NCBI GenBank assembly: GCA_027339205.1
Contig: DAHWOV010000098.1
Coordinates: forward strand, 34,394 to 98,393
Reading direction: 5' to 3'
From: JAJYVT01 sp027339205
GTDB taxonomy: Bacteria > Actinomycetota > Acidimicrobiia > Acidimicrobiales > RAAP-2
DNA: 64,000 bases
Shown here: positions 34,135-41,480 of the stretch, piece by piece
How positions within the stretch are numbered: position 1 is the first letter of the stretch
How the letters are laid out: the number at the start of each line of letters is the position of its first letter
Program-made: the position numbers and the translations under genes
The notes under the pieces: model-generated
Databases searched by the model: none
What the model saw: only the letters and a program-made list of their open reading frames with translations
What the model was told of the DNA's origin: nothing

Positions 34135-35828
34135 CGGCTCTCCTCGCTCGGCGCCGGGATCCCCGCCTGATCGAGCTCGCCCCTCACGCGTGCACAGAAC
34201 CGCTCTGCGTGACCGGCAGCCTGATCCTCGCCCCAGCCGAGCTCGGAGGCCATGAGCGCCGCCACCGCCGGCGCTGCGCGTGCCGCCGCCCTGGCGTCTT
34301 GGAGCGCCGCGCGCGTCCGGCGAAAGAGCGCGTCGTCGATCGACAGCGCCATCTCCTCGCGCACCGCGTAGACCACCTCTGCGCCGAGGTAGGGGAGCTC
34401 GTGGGAGATGGGGCGCGCGAGCTCCGGGCGCGCCCTGCACAGGGCCCGCACGTCGTCGGCCTCGGTGCCGTAGCGGCCGAAGAGCCGGTCGCCGCGCATC
34501 GACGTGTCGATCGGGCCGGCCGGTGCGCCGCGCAGCCTGAGCCGGCGGGTCGGCGAGCGCCGTGCGAGGGACGCCTCGCCGAGCACCCGGCTCACGGCCC
34601 TCATCGTGTCCTCCGCCATTCGCCTGTAGGTGGTGAGCTTCCCCCCGGTCACCGTCACGAGGCCGTCAGGCGTGGTCCGGACCGAGTGGCGGCGGGAGAG
34701 GTCTGCCGTGCGGGCCGAGACGCGGCGGGCCCCGCCGCCCGATCTGAGCAGCGGCCGCAAGCCCGCCCACAGCGCGGTGACGTCCGCGGGGGCCAGCCCG
34801 GCTTCGGTCGACGCGTTGACCGCCGTGAGGAGGTAGTCCACGTCCTCGGGCGTGCAGGTGGGGTCGTCGAGCTGGCCGGGGTAGTCGGTGTCGGTCGTCC
34901 CCACATAGGTGACGCCCGCCTCGGGCCACGGCACGACGAAGATGGACCGGCGATCGCCGCGCACCGGGAGGACCGCGGCGACGTCGCAGGGGAGCGACGC
35001 GGCCGGCACGGCGAGGTGGACGCCCTTGGCGGGTCGCAGCGTCGGCGGCTGGGCGCCCGCGGCCAGCGCACGGACGTCGTCGGCCCACACCCCGGTCGCG
35101 TTCACCACGGCCTTCGCGCGCACGTCGAAGTCGGGCCCTGTGGCGGCGTCCCCGAACGCGCCGGCCGCGCCGGGCATGACCGCCGGGCTCACCCGGGCGC
35201 CGTGCACCTTTCCGGCCCGGTCCGTGAGGAGCGCGGTCACCTCGGCGTAGTTGGCCGCGACGGCGCCGTGGTCGAGCACCGCCGTGCGCGCCACCGCGAG
35301 CACGAGACGTGCGTCGTCGGCGTGCGCGTCGGGGTAGACGAAGCCCCCCGCGAGGTCGTCGGCGCGCAGCACCGGCAGGTGGGCGAGCGCTTCGTCGCGT
35401 CCGACGCGCCGGTGGCGCGTCCCGATCCGCCAGCCGCCGGTCAGGTCGTAGAGCCACAGCGCGGTGGAGAGCGACCGCGCGACGGACCCTCTGACCACGC
35501 CGTCGCGCCCGAAGATCGGGATGAGGAACGGGAGGGGGCTCACCAGGTGCGCTGCGTTGCGGAGCAGCGCCTGCCGCTCGGCGAGGCTCTCGTAGACGAG
35601 ACCGAGCTCCCCCTGCTGGAGGTAGCGGAGGCCGCCGTGCACGAGCTTGGAGGACCTCGACGAGGTCCCCGACGCGAAGTCCCCCTTGTCCACGAGGGCG
35701 GTGCGCAGGCCGCGGCTCGCGGCGTCGAGCGCCACGCCGGCGCCCGTGATCCCGCCGCCGACGACGAGGACGTCGAACTCCTCGGCTGCGAGCCGCGCCA
35801 GCGCGTCGCGGCGCTCGAAGACGCTCAT
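34131..35828 (-). CDS. glpD: glycerol-3-phosphate dehydrogenase (FAD)
   Basis: A 565-residue membrane-associated flavoenzyme that oxidises sn-glycerol 3-phosphate to DHAP. The dinucleotide motif VVGGGITGAGVALDAASRG is near residue 20. FASGTSSRSSKLVHGGLRYL near 47 is the GlpD signature, VNATGVWAD follows near 235, and TVTGGKLTTYRRMAE lies near 375. A C-terminal helical domain holds EMALSIDDALFRRTR. ATG 35828 is preferred over an upstream GTG-rich leader. It is first in a leftward run of six genes and divergent from the Fur-like gene. Confidence 0.93.
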   Translation of the reverse strand: MSVFERRDALARLAAEEFDVLVVGGGITGAGVALDAASRGLRTALVDKGDFASGTSSRSSKLVHGGLRYLQQGELGLVYESLAERQALLRNAAHLVSPLPFLIPIFGRDGVVRGSVARSLSTALWLYDLTGGWRIGTRHRRVGRDEALAHLPVLRADDLAGGFVYPDAHADDARLVLAVARTAVLDHGAVAANYAEVTALLTDRAGKVHGARVSPAVMPGAAGAFGDAATGPDFDVRAKAVVNATGVWADDVRALAAGAQPPTLRPAKGVHLAVPAASLPCDVAAVLPVRGDRRSIFVVPWPEAGVTYVGTTDTDYPGQLDDPTCTPEDVDYLLTAVNASTEAGLAPADVTALWAGLRPLLRSGGGARRVSARTADLSRRHSVRTTPDGLVTVTGGKLTTYRRMAEDTMRAVSRVLGEASLARRSPTRRLRLRGAPAGPIDTSMRGDRLFGRYGTEADDVRALCRARPELARPISHELPYLGAEVVYAVREEMALSIDDALFRRTRAALQDARAAARAAPAVAALMASELGWGEDQAAGHAERFCARVRGELDQAGIPAPSEESR

Positions 35829-35871
35829 CGGCGCAAGCGTGCCACAGAGCGCGCTGGGAATTCGCTGGAGA

Positions 35872-35893
35872 GACAATTCGTGTCGAGCGACAA
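35872..35893. promoter_or_regulatory. candidate operator in glpD/fur divergent region
   Basis: GACA-ATTCG-TGTC (35872-35884) is a perfect short inverted repeat, and the overlapping TGTC-GAGC-GACA (35881-35892) is another. GACAA also recurs at a 17-bp period. The site sits in the 89-bp gap between glpD and the Fur/PerR-type gene, where autoregulation would be expected. TATCGT at 35903 could be a -10 element. It does not match the classical Fur box well. Confidence 0.4.
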
Positions 35894-35917
35894 CGGTTCA
35901 CGGTATCGTCTGCAGTG

Positions 35918-36481
35918 ATGCGCACCCCGACCGAGCTGACTGCGCTCTTCCGTGCCAACGGGCGGAACGTGACCCCCCAGCGCCAGTGCATCTTCCGCGC
36001 GCTCCAAGGCGACGACACGCACCCGACCGCGGAGCAGGTCCACGAGACCGTGCGGGCGGAGATGGAGACGGTCTCGCTCAAGACCGTCTACCAGACGCTC
36101 CACGATCTGGCCGACCTCGGAGAGGTCACGATGCTCGACGTCGGCACGGGTGCGCTGCGCGTCGACCCCAACGTCGAGCGTCCCCACCACCACCTCGTCT
36201 GCCGGACGTGCGGGAAGGTGCGCGACGTGTTCGTCGACCTTCCGGTCCTCGAGTTGCCAGCGAGCCGATCCCAGGGCTACGACGTGGAGAGAGGGGAGGT
36301 CGTGTTCCGCGGGCTGTGCGGCGAGTGCCGTGCCAGCAGTCGGCGTGCGCCGGTCCCGACTACCCGAGCATCCGTCCACCAGCGCTCCGAGCCGAGCGCA
36401 CCACACCACCACAGGAGGAGCAATGCCCCAGCTCAAGGGTTCCAAGACCGAGGACAACCTCAAGACCGCGTTTGCGGGTGA
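35918..36481 (+). CDS. Fur family (PerR-like) metalloregulator
   Basis: A 187-residue repressor. The winged-helix DNA-binding part covers about 1-80 (VTPQRQCIFRAL, HPTAEQVHETVR, TVSLKTVYQTLHDLADLGEV). The metal part has PHHHLVCRTCGKVRDVFVDL near 87-107 and GLCGEC near 130, giving a structural Cys4 zinc site. The family norm is 135-150 residues. Here about 45 extra residues run through the rubrerythrin Shine-Dalgarno and 59 nt into that gene. Immediate linkage to rubrerythrin suggests a peroxide-sensing PerR role. Confidence 0.9.
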   Translation: MRTPTELTALFRANGRNVTPQRQCIFRALQGDDTHPTAEQVHETVRAEMETVSLKTVYQTLHDLADLGEVTMLDVGTGALRVDPNVERPHHHLVCRTCGKVRDVFVDLPVLELPASRSQGYDVERGEVVFRGLCGECRASSRRAPVPTTRASVHQRSEPSAPHHHRRSNAPAQGFQDRGQPQDRVCG

Positions 36482-36842
36482 GAGCCAGGCGAACCGGCGC
36501 TACCTGTACTTCGCGCAGAAGGCGGACGTGGAGGGCTACCCGGACGTGGCCGCCCTCTTCCGCTCCGTGGCGGAGGGCGAGACCGGGCACGCCTTCGGCC
36601 ACTTCGACTTCCTGCGCGAGGTCGGCGACCCTGTGACCGGGGCGCCGGTCGGCCCGACCTCGGACAACCTCAAGAGCGCGATCGAAGGCGAGACCTACGA
36701 GTACACGGAGATGTACCCGGGATTCGCCAAGACCGCCCGCGAGGAGGGGTTCGAGGAGATCGCCGAGTGGCTCGAGACCCTCGCGCGCGCCGAGAAGTCC
36801 CACGCGGGCCGCTTCGCCAAGGGGCTCGAGTCGGTCTCCTGA
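36423..36842 (+). CDS. rubrerythrin-type diiron peroxidase (no rubredoxin domain)
   Basis: A 139-residue ferritin-like four-helix protein. Paired diiron motifs are AFAGESQANRRYLYFA (Glu near 19), EGETGHAFGH near 51, EGETYEYTEMY near 90 and RAEKSHAGRF near 125. The C-terminal rubredoxin-like Cys4 module of classical rubrerythrin is missing, so an external electron donor is needed. It reduces hydrogen peroxide. Its ideal AGGAGG lies inside the end of the fur-like gene. It is followed 36 nt later by DUF3501. Confidence 0.92.
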   Translation: MPQLKGSKTEDNLKTAFAGESQANRRYLYFAQKADVEGYPDVAALFRSVAEGETGHAFGHFDFLREVGDPVTGAPVGPTSDNLKSAIEGETYEYTEMYPGFAKTAREEGFEEIAEWLETLARAEKSHAGRFAKGLESVS

Positions 36843-36878
36843 GCCCTGAGCCCCTGAGGCCCTGAGCCCCTCAGCATC

Positions 36879-37505
36879 GTGGCCGCCAGGCCGCTCGATC
36901 TCGACGACATCCTCGACCTTCGCGCCTACGAGCGCGTCCGTGACGAGTACCGCCGGCACGTGATCGAGCTGAAGCGCCGTCGTCGCGTGGCGCTCGGCCC
37001 CATCCTCTCGGCGGTCTTCGAGTGCGCCGAGACTGTCCGGTTCCAGGTGCAAGAGATGGCACGGGCCGAGCGGATCGCGACGGACGAGGGGATCCGTCAG
37101 GAGCTGGACGTGTACAACCGGCTCCTGCCCGCCCGAGGAGAGCTCTCCGCGACCCTCTTCGTCGAGCTCACGACCGAAGCGGACCTCCGGCGATGGCTGC
37201 CCAAGCTGGTGGGCATCGAGCGTGCGCTCGTCTTCGAGCTGGGCGAGCCGGTCGACCTGCGCCTCCCGGGCGTGCCGGAGGCGACCCACGCCGAGGCACT
37301 GACCAGGGAGTCGGTCACCGCCGCGGTCCACTACGTGCGCTTCGGCTTCCCCGAGGCCGCGACGGCGAGGCTCTCAAGGGACGATCCGGTCGCGCTCGCG
37401 GCGCGACACCCCGAGTACGAGGCCCGGACCGAGCTGGCTCCTGAGGTGCGCGCCGAACTCGTCGCCGACCTCGAGGGCGCCGACGAGCTGATGCCCCTCA
37501 GCTGA
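36879..37505 (+). CDS. DUF3501 family protein
   Basis: A 208-residue protein recognised as DUF3501 by its N-terminal LDLDDILDLRAYERVRDEYRRHVIELKRRRRVALG, followed by FECAETVRFQVQEMARAER. The family is repeatedly found beside rubrerythrin in actinobacteria, and its biochemical role is unknown. The start is GTG 36879. The 36-nt gap from rubrerythrin consists of repeated CCTGAGCCCC motifs that can fold as CTGAG-CCC-CTCAG. It forms a likely oxidative-stress operon with fur and rubrerythrin. Confidence 0.88.
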   Translation: MAARPLDLDDILDLRAYERVRDEYRRHVIELKRRRRVALGPILSAVFECAETVRFQVQEMARAERIATDEGIRQELDVYNRLLPARGELSATLFVELTTEADLRRWLPKLVGIERALVFELGEPVDLRLPGVPEATHAEALTRESVTAAVHYVRFGFPEAATARLSRDDPVALAARHPEYEARTELAPEVRAELVADLEGADELMPLS

Positions 37506-37514
37506 CCCGCGGGT

Positions 37515-37577
37515 GCGCCGGGTGGGTTCGTGCGGGCGCCGGGTGGGCTCGCGCGGGCGCCGGGTGGGCTCGTGCGG
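37515..37577. repeat. 21-bp tandem repeat, 3 copies
   Basis: Three copies of a 21-bp unit starting GCGCCGGGTGGG and ending GTGCGG, with two substitutions, begin 9 bp after the DUF3501 stop. They lie about 90 bp upstream of the whiB promoter. Beyond this array and the promoter, the 286-bp gap to whiB contains nothing recognisable. Confidence 0.9.
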
Positions 37578-37668
37578 GCGCCACGTGCACAGGGCCCGTC
37601 CGGCCTCGTCGGGCTCACGTCGAGCACCGCATCGCCCCTGGCCAGAGCGGTCCCCGCGGGCCAAGGCC

Positions 37669-37698
37669 TTTACACGAGCCGCCACGGTGCGCCATAAT
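37669..37698 (+). promoter_or_regulatory. sigma70-type promoter for whiB
   Basis: TTTACA (37669-37674) and CATAAT (37693-37698) are separated by 18 bp, one of the best housekeeping-promoter matches in the window. It would give a 5' leader of roughly 80-90 nt before the whiB start. Confidence 0.6.
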
Positions 37699-37791
37699 CG
37701 ACGTTCTGCCGCAATTCGGGTGGGCCTTGTGGGGAGCCTGCGGGGAAACGGGTGTCGGCAGGCCCAGCCAGATCAGAGGATGTGCGTTTCC

Positions 37792-38025
37792 ATGAATGCC
37801 ACGTGGCGCAAGCGGGCCGCCTGCCGAGGCATCGACGTCGAGATCTTCTTCCCCGAGACAGAGGATGCTGACGTGGAGGCGGCGAAGGCCGTGTGCGAGA
37901 CGTGCCCGGTCCGCGAGGCGTGCCTCGAGCACGCGCTGGCACACCGCGAGCGCGAAGGGGTCTGGGGCGGGACGACGGAGCGGGAGCGCCGCCGGATCCT
38001 CCGGCAGCGCCGCAAGTCCGCCTGA
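37792..38025 (+). CDS. WhiB family iron-sulfur transcriptional regulator
   Basis: A 77-residue [4Fe-4S] protein found only in actinobacteria and their phages. The four cluster cysteines are in AACRG, AVCETCPVREAC (CxxC plus C). The GVWGG turn lies near 60 and the basic DNA-binding tail RERRRILRQRRK follows. The spacing and IFFPETEDADVEAAK segment resemble WhiB2/WhmD (septation and division) and WhiB1. An in-frame ATG at 37780 would add four residues including a fifth Cys; AGAGGA suits the later ATG better. Confidence 0.93.
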   Translation: MNATWRKRAACRGIDVEIFFPETEDADVEAAKAVCETCPVREACLEHALAHREREGVWGGTTERERRRILRQRRKSA

Positions 38026-38127
38026 CGCACCCGGCCTGACGCATTCGGGCGCACGCACCCGGACACGTTCAGGTGCCGCCGAGCGCGAGGGCAATCCATC
38101 GGTCGGGTTGGACGACGGAGCTCCGGG

Positions 38128-39336
38128 GTGACGCGCGGGCACGGGCTAACGTCACCTGCCGTGACGTTCGAGCTTCCCGAGGAGATGCAGGCCCTTCAGG
38201 CGTCGGTGCGCAAGCTGGCACGTGACAAGGTGAAACCCCGCGCCCGCGAGATCGATCGGACCGGCGAGTACCCGGCCGACCTGTTCGAAGCGTTCCGCGA
38301 CGCCGGCCTCCTCGGCTTGTGCATCCCCGAGGAGCTGGGCGGCTCAGGTGCCGGGGTCCTGGGCCTCAGCGTCGCGATCGAGGAAGTCGCGAAGTACTCC
38401 AACACCGCGGCCCTGATGCTCCTCCTCACCAGGCTCCCGACGGGACCGGTCATGATCGCCGGCAGCGAGGACCAGAAGCGCCGCTACCTGCCGGGGATCG
38501 CAGACGGCCGCCAACGTGCTGCATTCGGGCTGTCGGAGCCACAGGCGGGGAGCGACGTGATGGGCATGCAGACGAGAGGGGTGCCGGACCCGGACCGCCC
38601 GGGCGGGTGGATCCTGACCGGGACCAAGTGCTGGATGTCGGGGGTCCGCGAAGCGGACTGGTACACGGTCTTCGCCAAGACGGGCGATCCCAAGAGCAGG
38701 GCGCACGACTCGGTGACCGCCTTCATCGTCGAGCGGGCCTTCGACGGCGTGTCGGTCGGCCGGACCGACAAGAAGATGGGTGTCCGTGGAGTGGACACCG
38801 GCGAGCTGCATCTCGACGGCGTGCGCGTCCCAGCCGAGAACGTGATCGGGGAGGTCGGCGGGTTCCAGCTCGCGATGCTCGGCCTCAACTCGATGCGCCC
38901 GGTGGTCGCGGCACGCGGCATCGGGCTTGCCGAGGGTGCGCTCATGTACGCGACGGACTACGTGAAGGCGCGCCCCGCCTTCGGCAAGACGATCGCGGAC
39001 TTTCAGGGGATCCGGTGGGAGATCGCCAAGTGCGCGGTGGACATCGAAGCGGCCCGTCTGCTCACGTACCGTGCGGCGGCGATGTCGGACGCCGGACGGT
39101 TCATGAAGGAGGACGTGCCGTTCCTCTCGATGGCGAAGTACTACGCCACGGAGCTGGCCGTGCGCGCCTCTGGGCTCGCCGTCCAGTTGCTGGGGGCCGC
39201 GGGCTACATGGAGGACCACCCCGCGGAGCTGTGGTACCGCGACGCCCGCCAGCTCACCATCGTGGAGGGCACCTCGCAGGTCCAGCTCGATCTCATCGCA
39301 CGCGGGGTGATCGACGGTGACCTCTGGTGGGACTGA
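38128..39336 (+). CDS. acyl-CoA dehydrogenase
   Basis: A 402-residue FAD enzyme that introduces a trans double bond into acyl-CoA in beta-oxidation or branched-chain amino acid breakdown. GLSEPQAGSD near residue 133 is signature 1, and GTKCWMSGVREADWYTVFAKT follows. GQ-type signature 2 is LLGAAGYMEDHPAELWYRDARQLTIVEGTSQVQ near 355, with the catalytic Glu in IVEGT. The start is GTG 38128 (GGAG upstream) or GTG 38161, which lies inside a perfect palindrome. The end overlaps trpD by 20 nt. Confidence 0.92.
   Translation: MTRGHGLTSPAVTFELPEEMQALQASVRKLARDKVKPRAREIDRTGEYPADLFEAFRDAGLLGLCIPEELGGSGAGVLGLSVAIEEVAKYSNTAALMLLLTRLPTGPVMIAGSEDQKRRYLPGIADGRQRAAFGLSEPQAGSDVMGMQTRGVPDPDRPGGWILTGTKCWMSGVREADWYTVFAKTGDPKSRAHDSVTAFIVERAFDGVSVGRTDKKMGVRGVDTGELHLDGVRVPAENVIGEVGGFQLAMLGLNSMRPVVAARGIGLAEGALMYATDYVKARPAFGKTIADFQGIRWEIAKCAVDIEAARLLTYRAAAMSDAGRFMKEDVPFLSMAKYYATELAVRASGLAVQLLGAAGYMEDHPAELWYRDARQLTIVEGTSQVQLDLIARGVIDGDLWWD
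38148..38168. promoter_or_regulatory. 8-bp-arm palindrome at acyl-CoA dehydrogenase start
   Basis: AACGTCAC-CTGCC-GTGACGTT, perfectly symmetric arms with a 5-bp spacer. The right arm begins with the alternative start codon GTG 38161. If that start is used, the site would be an operator or leader hairpin covering the initiation region. Confidence 0.55.
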
Positions 39337-40492
39337 CGCCCCTGCGGCGTCACCGGCGTTGAACCCGAAGGCAGCGTTCGCCGAGCTCGGCGGGTGGCCA
39401 GGCGCCCTCAGCCGGATCGTCGCCGGCGCGTCACTGACCGGAGACGAGGCGGGGGTGCTGATCGGGGAGGTGCTCGACGGGACGGCGACCCCGGCTCAGA
39501 CTGCGGCGCTGTTGATCGGTCTGCGGATGAAGGGGGAGACCGTCGCAGAGATGACGGGGCTCGTCCGAGCCATGCTCGCCCACGCGGTCCCCTTGCAGGT
39601 GGAAGGGGACGTGGTCGACGTCGTGGGGACCGGCGGCGACCGGCTCGCGAGCATCAACGTGTCGACGCTCGCCGCATGCATCGCTGCGGGAGCAGGGGCG
39701 AGCGTCTGCAAGCACGGCAACCGCGCCGCTTCCTCCTCGGTCGGCACCGCGGACGTCCTCGAGGCCCTCGGCGTCGCCGTCGACCTCGGGCCAAAGGGGG
39801 TCGCGCGTTGCGTGCGCGAGGTCGGGATGGGCTTCTGCTTCGCGCCCCGCTACCACCCCGCCATGCGCTACGCAGGCCCCGTGCGCCGAGAGCTCGGGGT
39901 GCCGACGGTGCTCAACTTCCTCGGCCCGCTCGCCAATCCCGCCGGGGCGCGTCGCCAGCTCGTCGGGGTGAGCGACCCCAAGATGGCGGGGAAGATGGCC
40001 GAGGTCCTCGGCGCCAACGGCAGCGTGCACGCCATGGTCGTGCACGCAGACGACGGCCTCGACGAGCTGAGCGTGACGTCTCCGTCCAGCGTCCTCGAGG
40101 TCGTCTCCGACGCTGCGGCGCCCGGTCACTACGCGCTGCGCTCCTGGCGGTTCGAACCCGAAGAGCTCGGGATCGCCCGCTCGACGATGAGCGAGCTGCG
40201 CGGCGGCGACGCCGCGTTCAACGCGGCGGTCATCCGCCGCGTCCTCGAGGGCGAGCGAAGCGCGCGGCGGGACATCGGCGTGCTCAACGCGGCAGCGTCG
40301 CTCGTGGTGGCCGGCCTCGCTCCCGGCCTTCCCGAGGGCGTCGACATGGCCACCGACGCGCTCGACGCAGGCCGCGCCCTGGCGGTGCTCGAAAGGCTCG
40401 TGCAGGTGTCGTGCGAGGAGGCGGACGCCGAGCGCGCGGCCGGAGCTCAGCCTTCCCTCGAAGGCAGCGGGCTGCCGTCCGCGGCGACATAG
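39317..40492 (+). CDS. trpD: anthranilate phosphoribosyltransferase
   Basis: Transfers phosphoribosyl to anthranilate in tryptophan synthesis. The 391-residue protein has the PRPP motif VVGTGGDRLASINVST near residue 100, KHGNRAASSSVGTADVLEALG near 133, and FCFAPRYHPAMRYAGPVRRELGVPTVLNFLGPLANPA near 175-210. No other trp genes are adjacent, as is common in actinobacteria. It overlaps the acyl-CoA dehydrogenase end by 20 nt and the convergent methyltransferase gene by 46 nt. Its last 20 residues are a non-conserved tail. Confidence 0.95.
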   Translation: MTSGGTDAPAASPALNPKAAFAELGGWPGALSRIVAGASLTGDEAGVLIGEVLDGTATPAQTAALLIGLRMKGETVAEMTGLVRAMLAHAVPLQVEGDVVDVVGTGGDRLASINVSTLAACIAAGAGASVCKHGNRAASSSVGTADVLEALGVAVDLGPKGVARCVREVGMGFCFAPRYHPAMRYAGPVRRELGVPTVLNFLGPLANPAGARRQLVGVSDPKMAGKMAEVLGANGSVHAMVVHADDGLDELSVTSPSSVLEVVSDAAAPGHYALRSWRFEPEELGIARSTMSELRGGDAAFNAAVIRRVLEGERSARRDIGVLNAAASLVVAGLAPGLPEGVDMATDALDAGRALAVLERLVQVSCEEADAERAAGAQPSLEGSGLPSAAT

Positions 40493-41328
40493 CGGATCCC
40501 CTCGTCGCCGAGGCGCCGCCGCATCACCTCGAGCGCGTCCGGGCTGTCGTCGACGAGCACGAAGCGCCGCCCGAGCTCCCGGGCGACCGCCCCGGTCGTG
40601 CCGCTGCCGGCGAAGAAGTCGAGCACGCGCCTTCCCGGTGCCGACGACGCGTGCACGATGCGCCGCAGCACCCCCGCAGGCTTCTGGGTGGGGTAGCCGG
40701 TCTTCTCCGACCCGGCGGTCGGGACGATCGTGTGCCACCACACGTCGGTGGGGAGCTTCCCGCGGGCCGCCTTGTCGGCGGTGACGAGCCCCGGCGCCAT
40801 GTAGGGGATCCGCTCGATCGCTGTGCGGTCGAAGTGGTGGGCGCCGACGTGCTTGGCGTAGACGAGGATCGTGTCGTGCTTGGCCGGCCAACGGTCGCGC
40901 GCCCTTCCGCCGTAGTCGTACGCCCAGATGATCTCGTTGAGGAATGCCCTGCTGCCGAAGACGCCGTCGAGCAGCACCTTCACGTAGTGCGCCTCGCGGT
41001 AGTCGAGATGGACGTAGAGGGTGCCGTCCGCGCTGAGCAGCCGGCGCGCCTCGGCGAGCCGGGGGCCGAGGAACCCCACGTAGTCCGGGTAGGAGTCGCC
41101 GAACTCGCGCACGCCCGACGCTTCGGTGCGGTAACGGCGACCGCCGAAGCCCGTACGGTCGCCGCCCTCGTCACGCGTGGTGCGAAGCGTCCGGCGCCTC
41201 CTGGTTGCACCGGTGTTGAACGGAGGGTCGACGTAGACGAGCTGGAAGGACTCGTCGGGGAGGGCGCGCAGGACGTCCGCGTTGTCGCCGAAGACGACGT
41301 AGTCGCGCTCGCTCGTGAGGTCGATCAT
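40447..41328 (-). CDS. site-specific DNA methyltransferase, beta class (orphan)
   Basis: A 293-residue N6-adenine or N4-cytosine methyltransferase. The catalytic motif IV YVDPPFNTG is near residue 31. The SAM motif I DFFAGSGTTGAVARELGRRFVLVDDSP is near 240; this catalytic-before-SAM order defines the beta class. KHDTILVYAK and YPTQKP lie between. No restriction endonuclease or specificity subunit flanks it, so it is probably a solitary epigenetic or regulatory methylase. It overlaps trpD tail-to-tail by 46 nt. Confidence 0.92.
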   Translation of the reverse strand: MIDLTSERDYVVFGDNADVLRALPDESFQLVYVDPPFNTGATRRRRTLRTTRDEGGDRTGFGGRRYRTEASGVREFGDSYPDYVGFLGPRLAEARRLLSADGTLYVHLDYREAHYVKVLLDGVFGSRAFLNEIIWAYDYGGRARDRWPAKHDTILVYAKHVGAHHFDRTAIERIPYMAPGLVTADKAARGKLPTDVWWHTIVPTAGSEKTGYPTQKPAGVLRRIVHASSAPGRRVLDFFAGSGTTGAVARELGRRFVLVDDSPDALEVMRRRLGDEGIRYVAADGSPLPSREG

Positions 41329-41363
41329 GAGTTGCCCGGCACCCGGCGCCGCCGCCGACCCTA

Positions 41364-41441
41364 GCTCGCAGTCGCCGCCGGCGACCCGGGCTCGCAGTCG
41401 CCGCCGGCGACCCGGGCTCGCAGTCGGCGCCGGCGACCCGG
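41364..41441. repeat. 26-bp tandem repeat, 3 copies
   Basis: Three copies of a 26-bp unit (starts GCTCGCAGTC, ends GCGACCCGG) fill most of the 152-bp gap between the divergent methyltransferase and AMACR genes; one substitution marks the third copy. Each unit contains the internal inverted repeat CGCCGGCG, so the array could form serial hairpins or phased operator sites in the shared promoter region. Confidence 0.92.
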
Positions 41442-41480
41442 GCGCCGCCGACCCCCGGTGCCATCCGCAAAGATGGCGGG

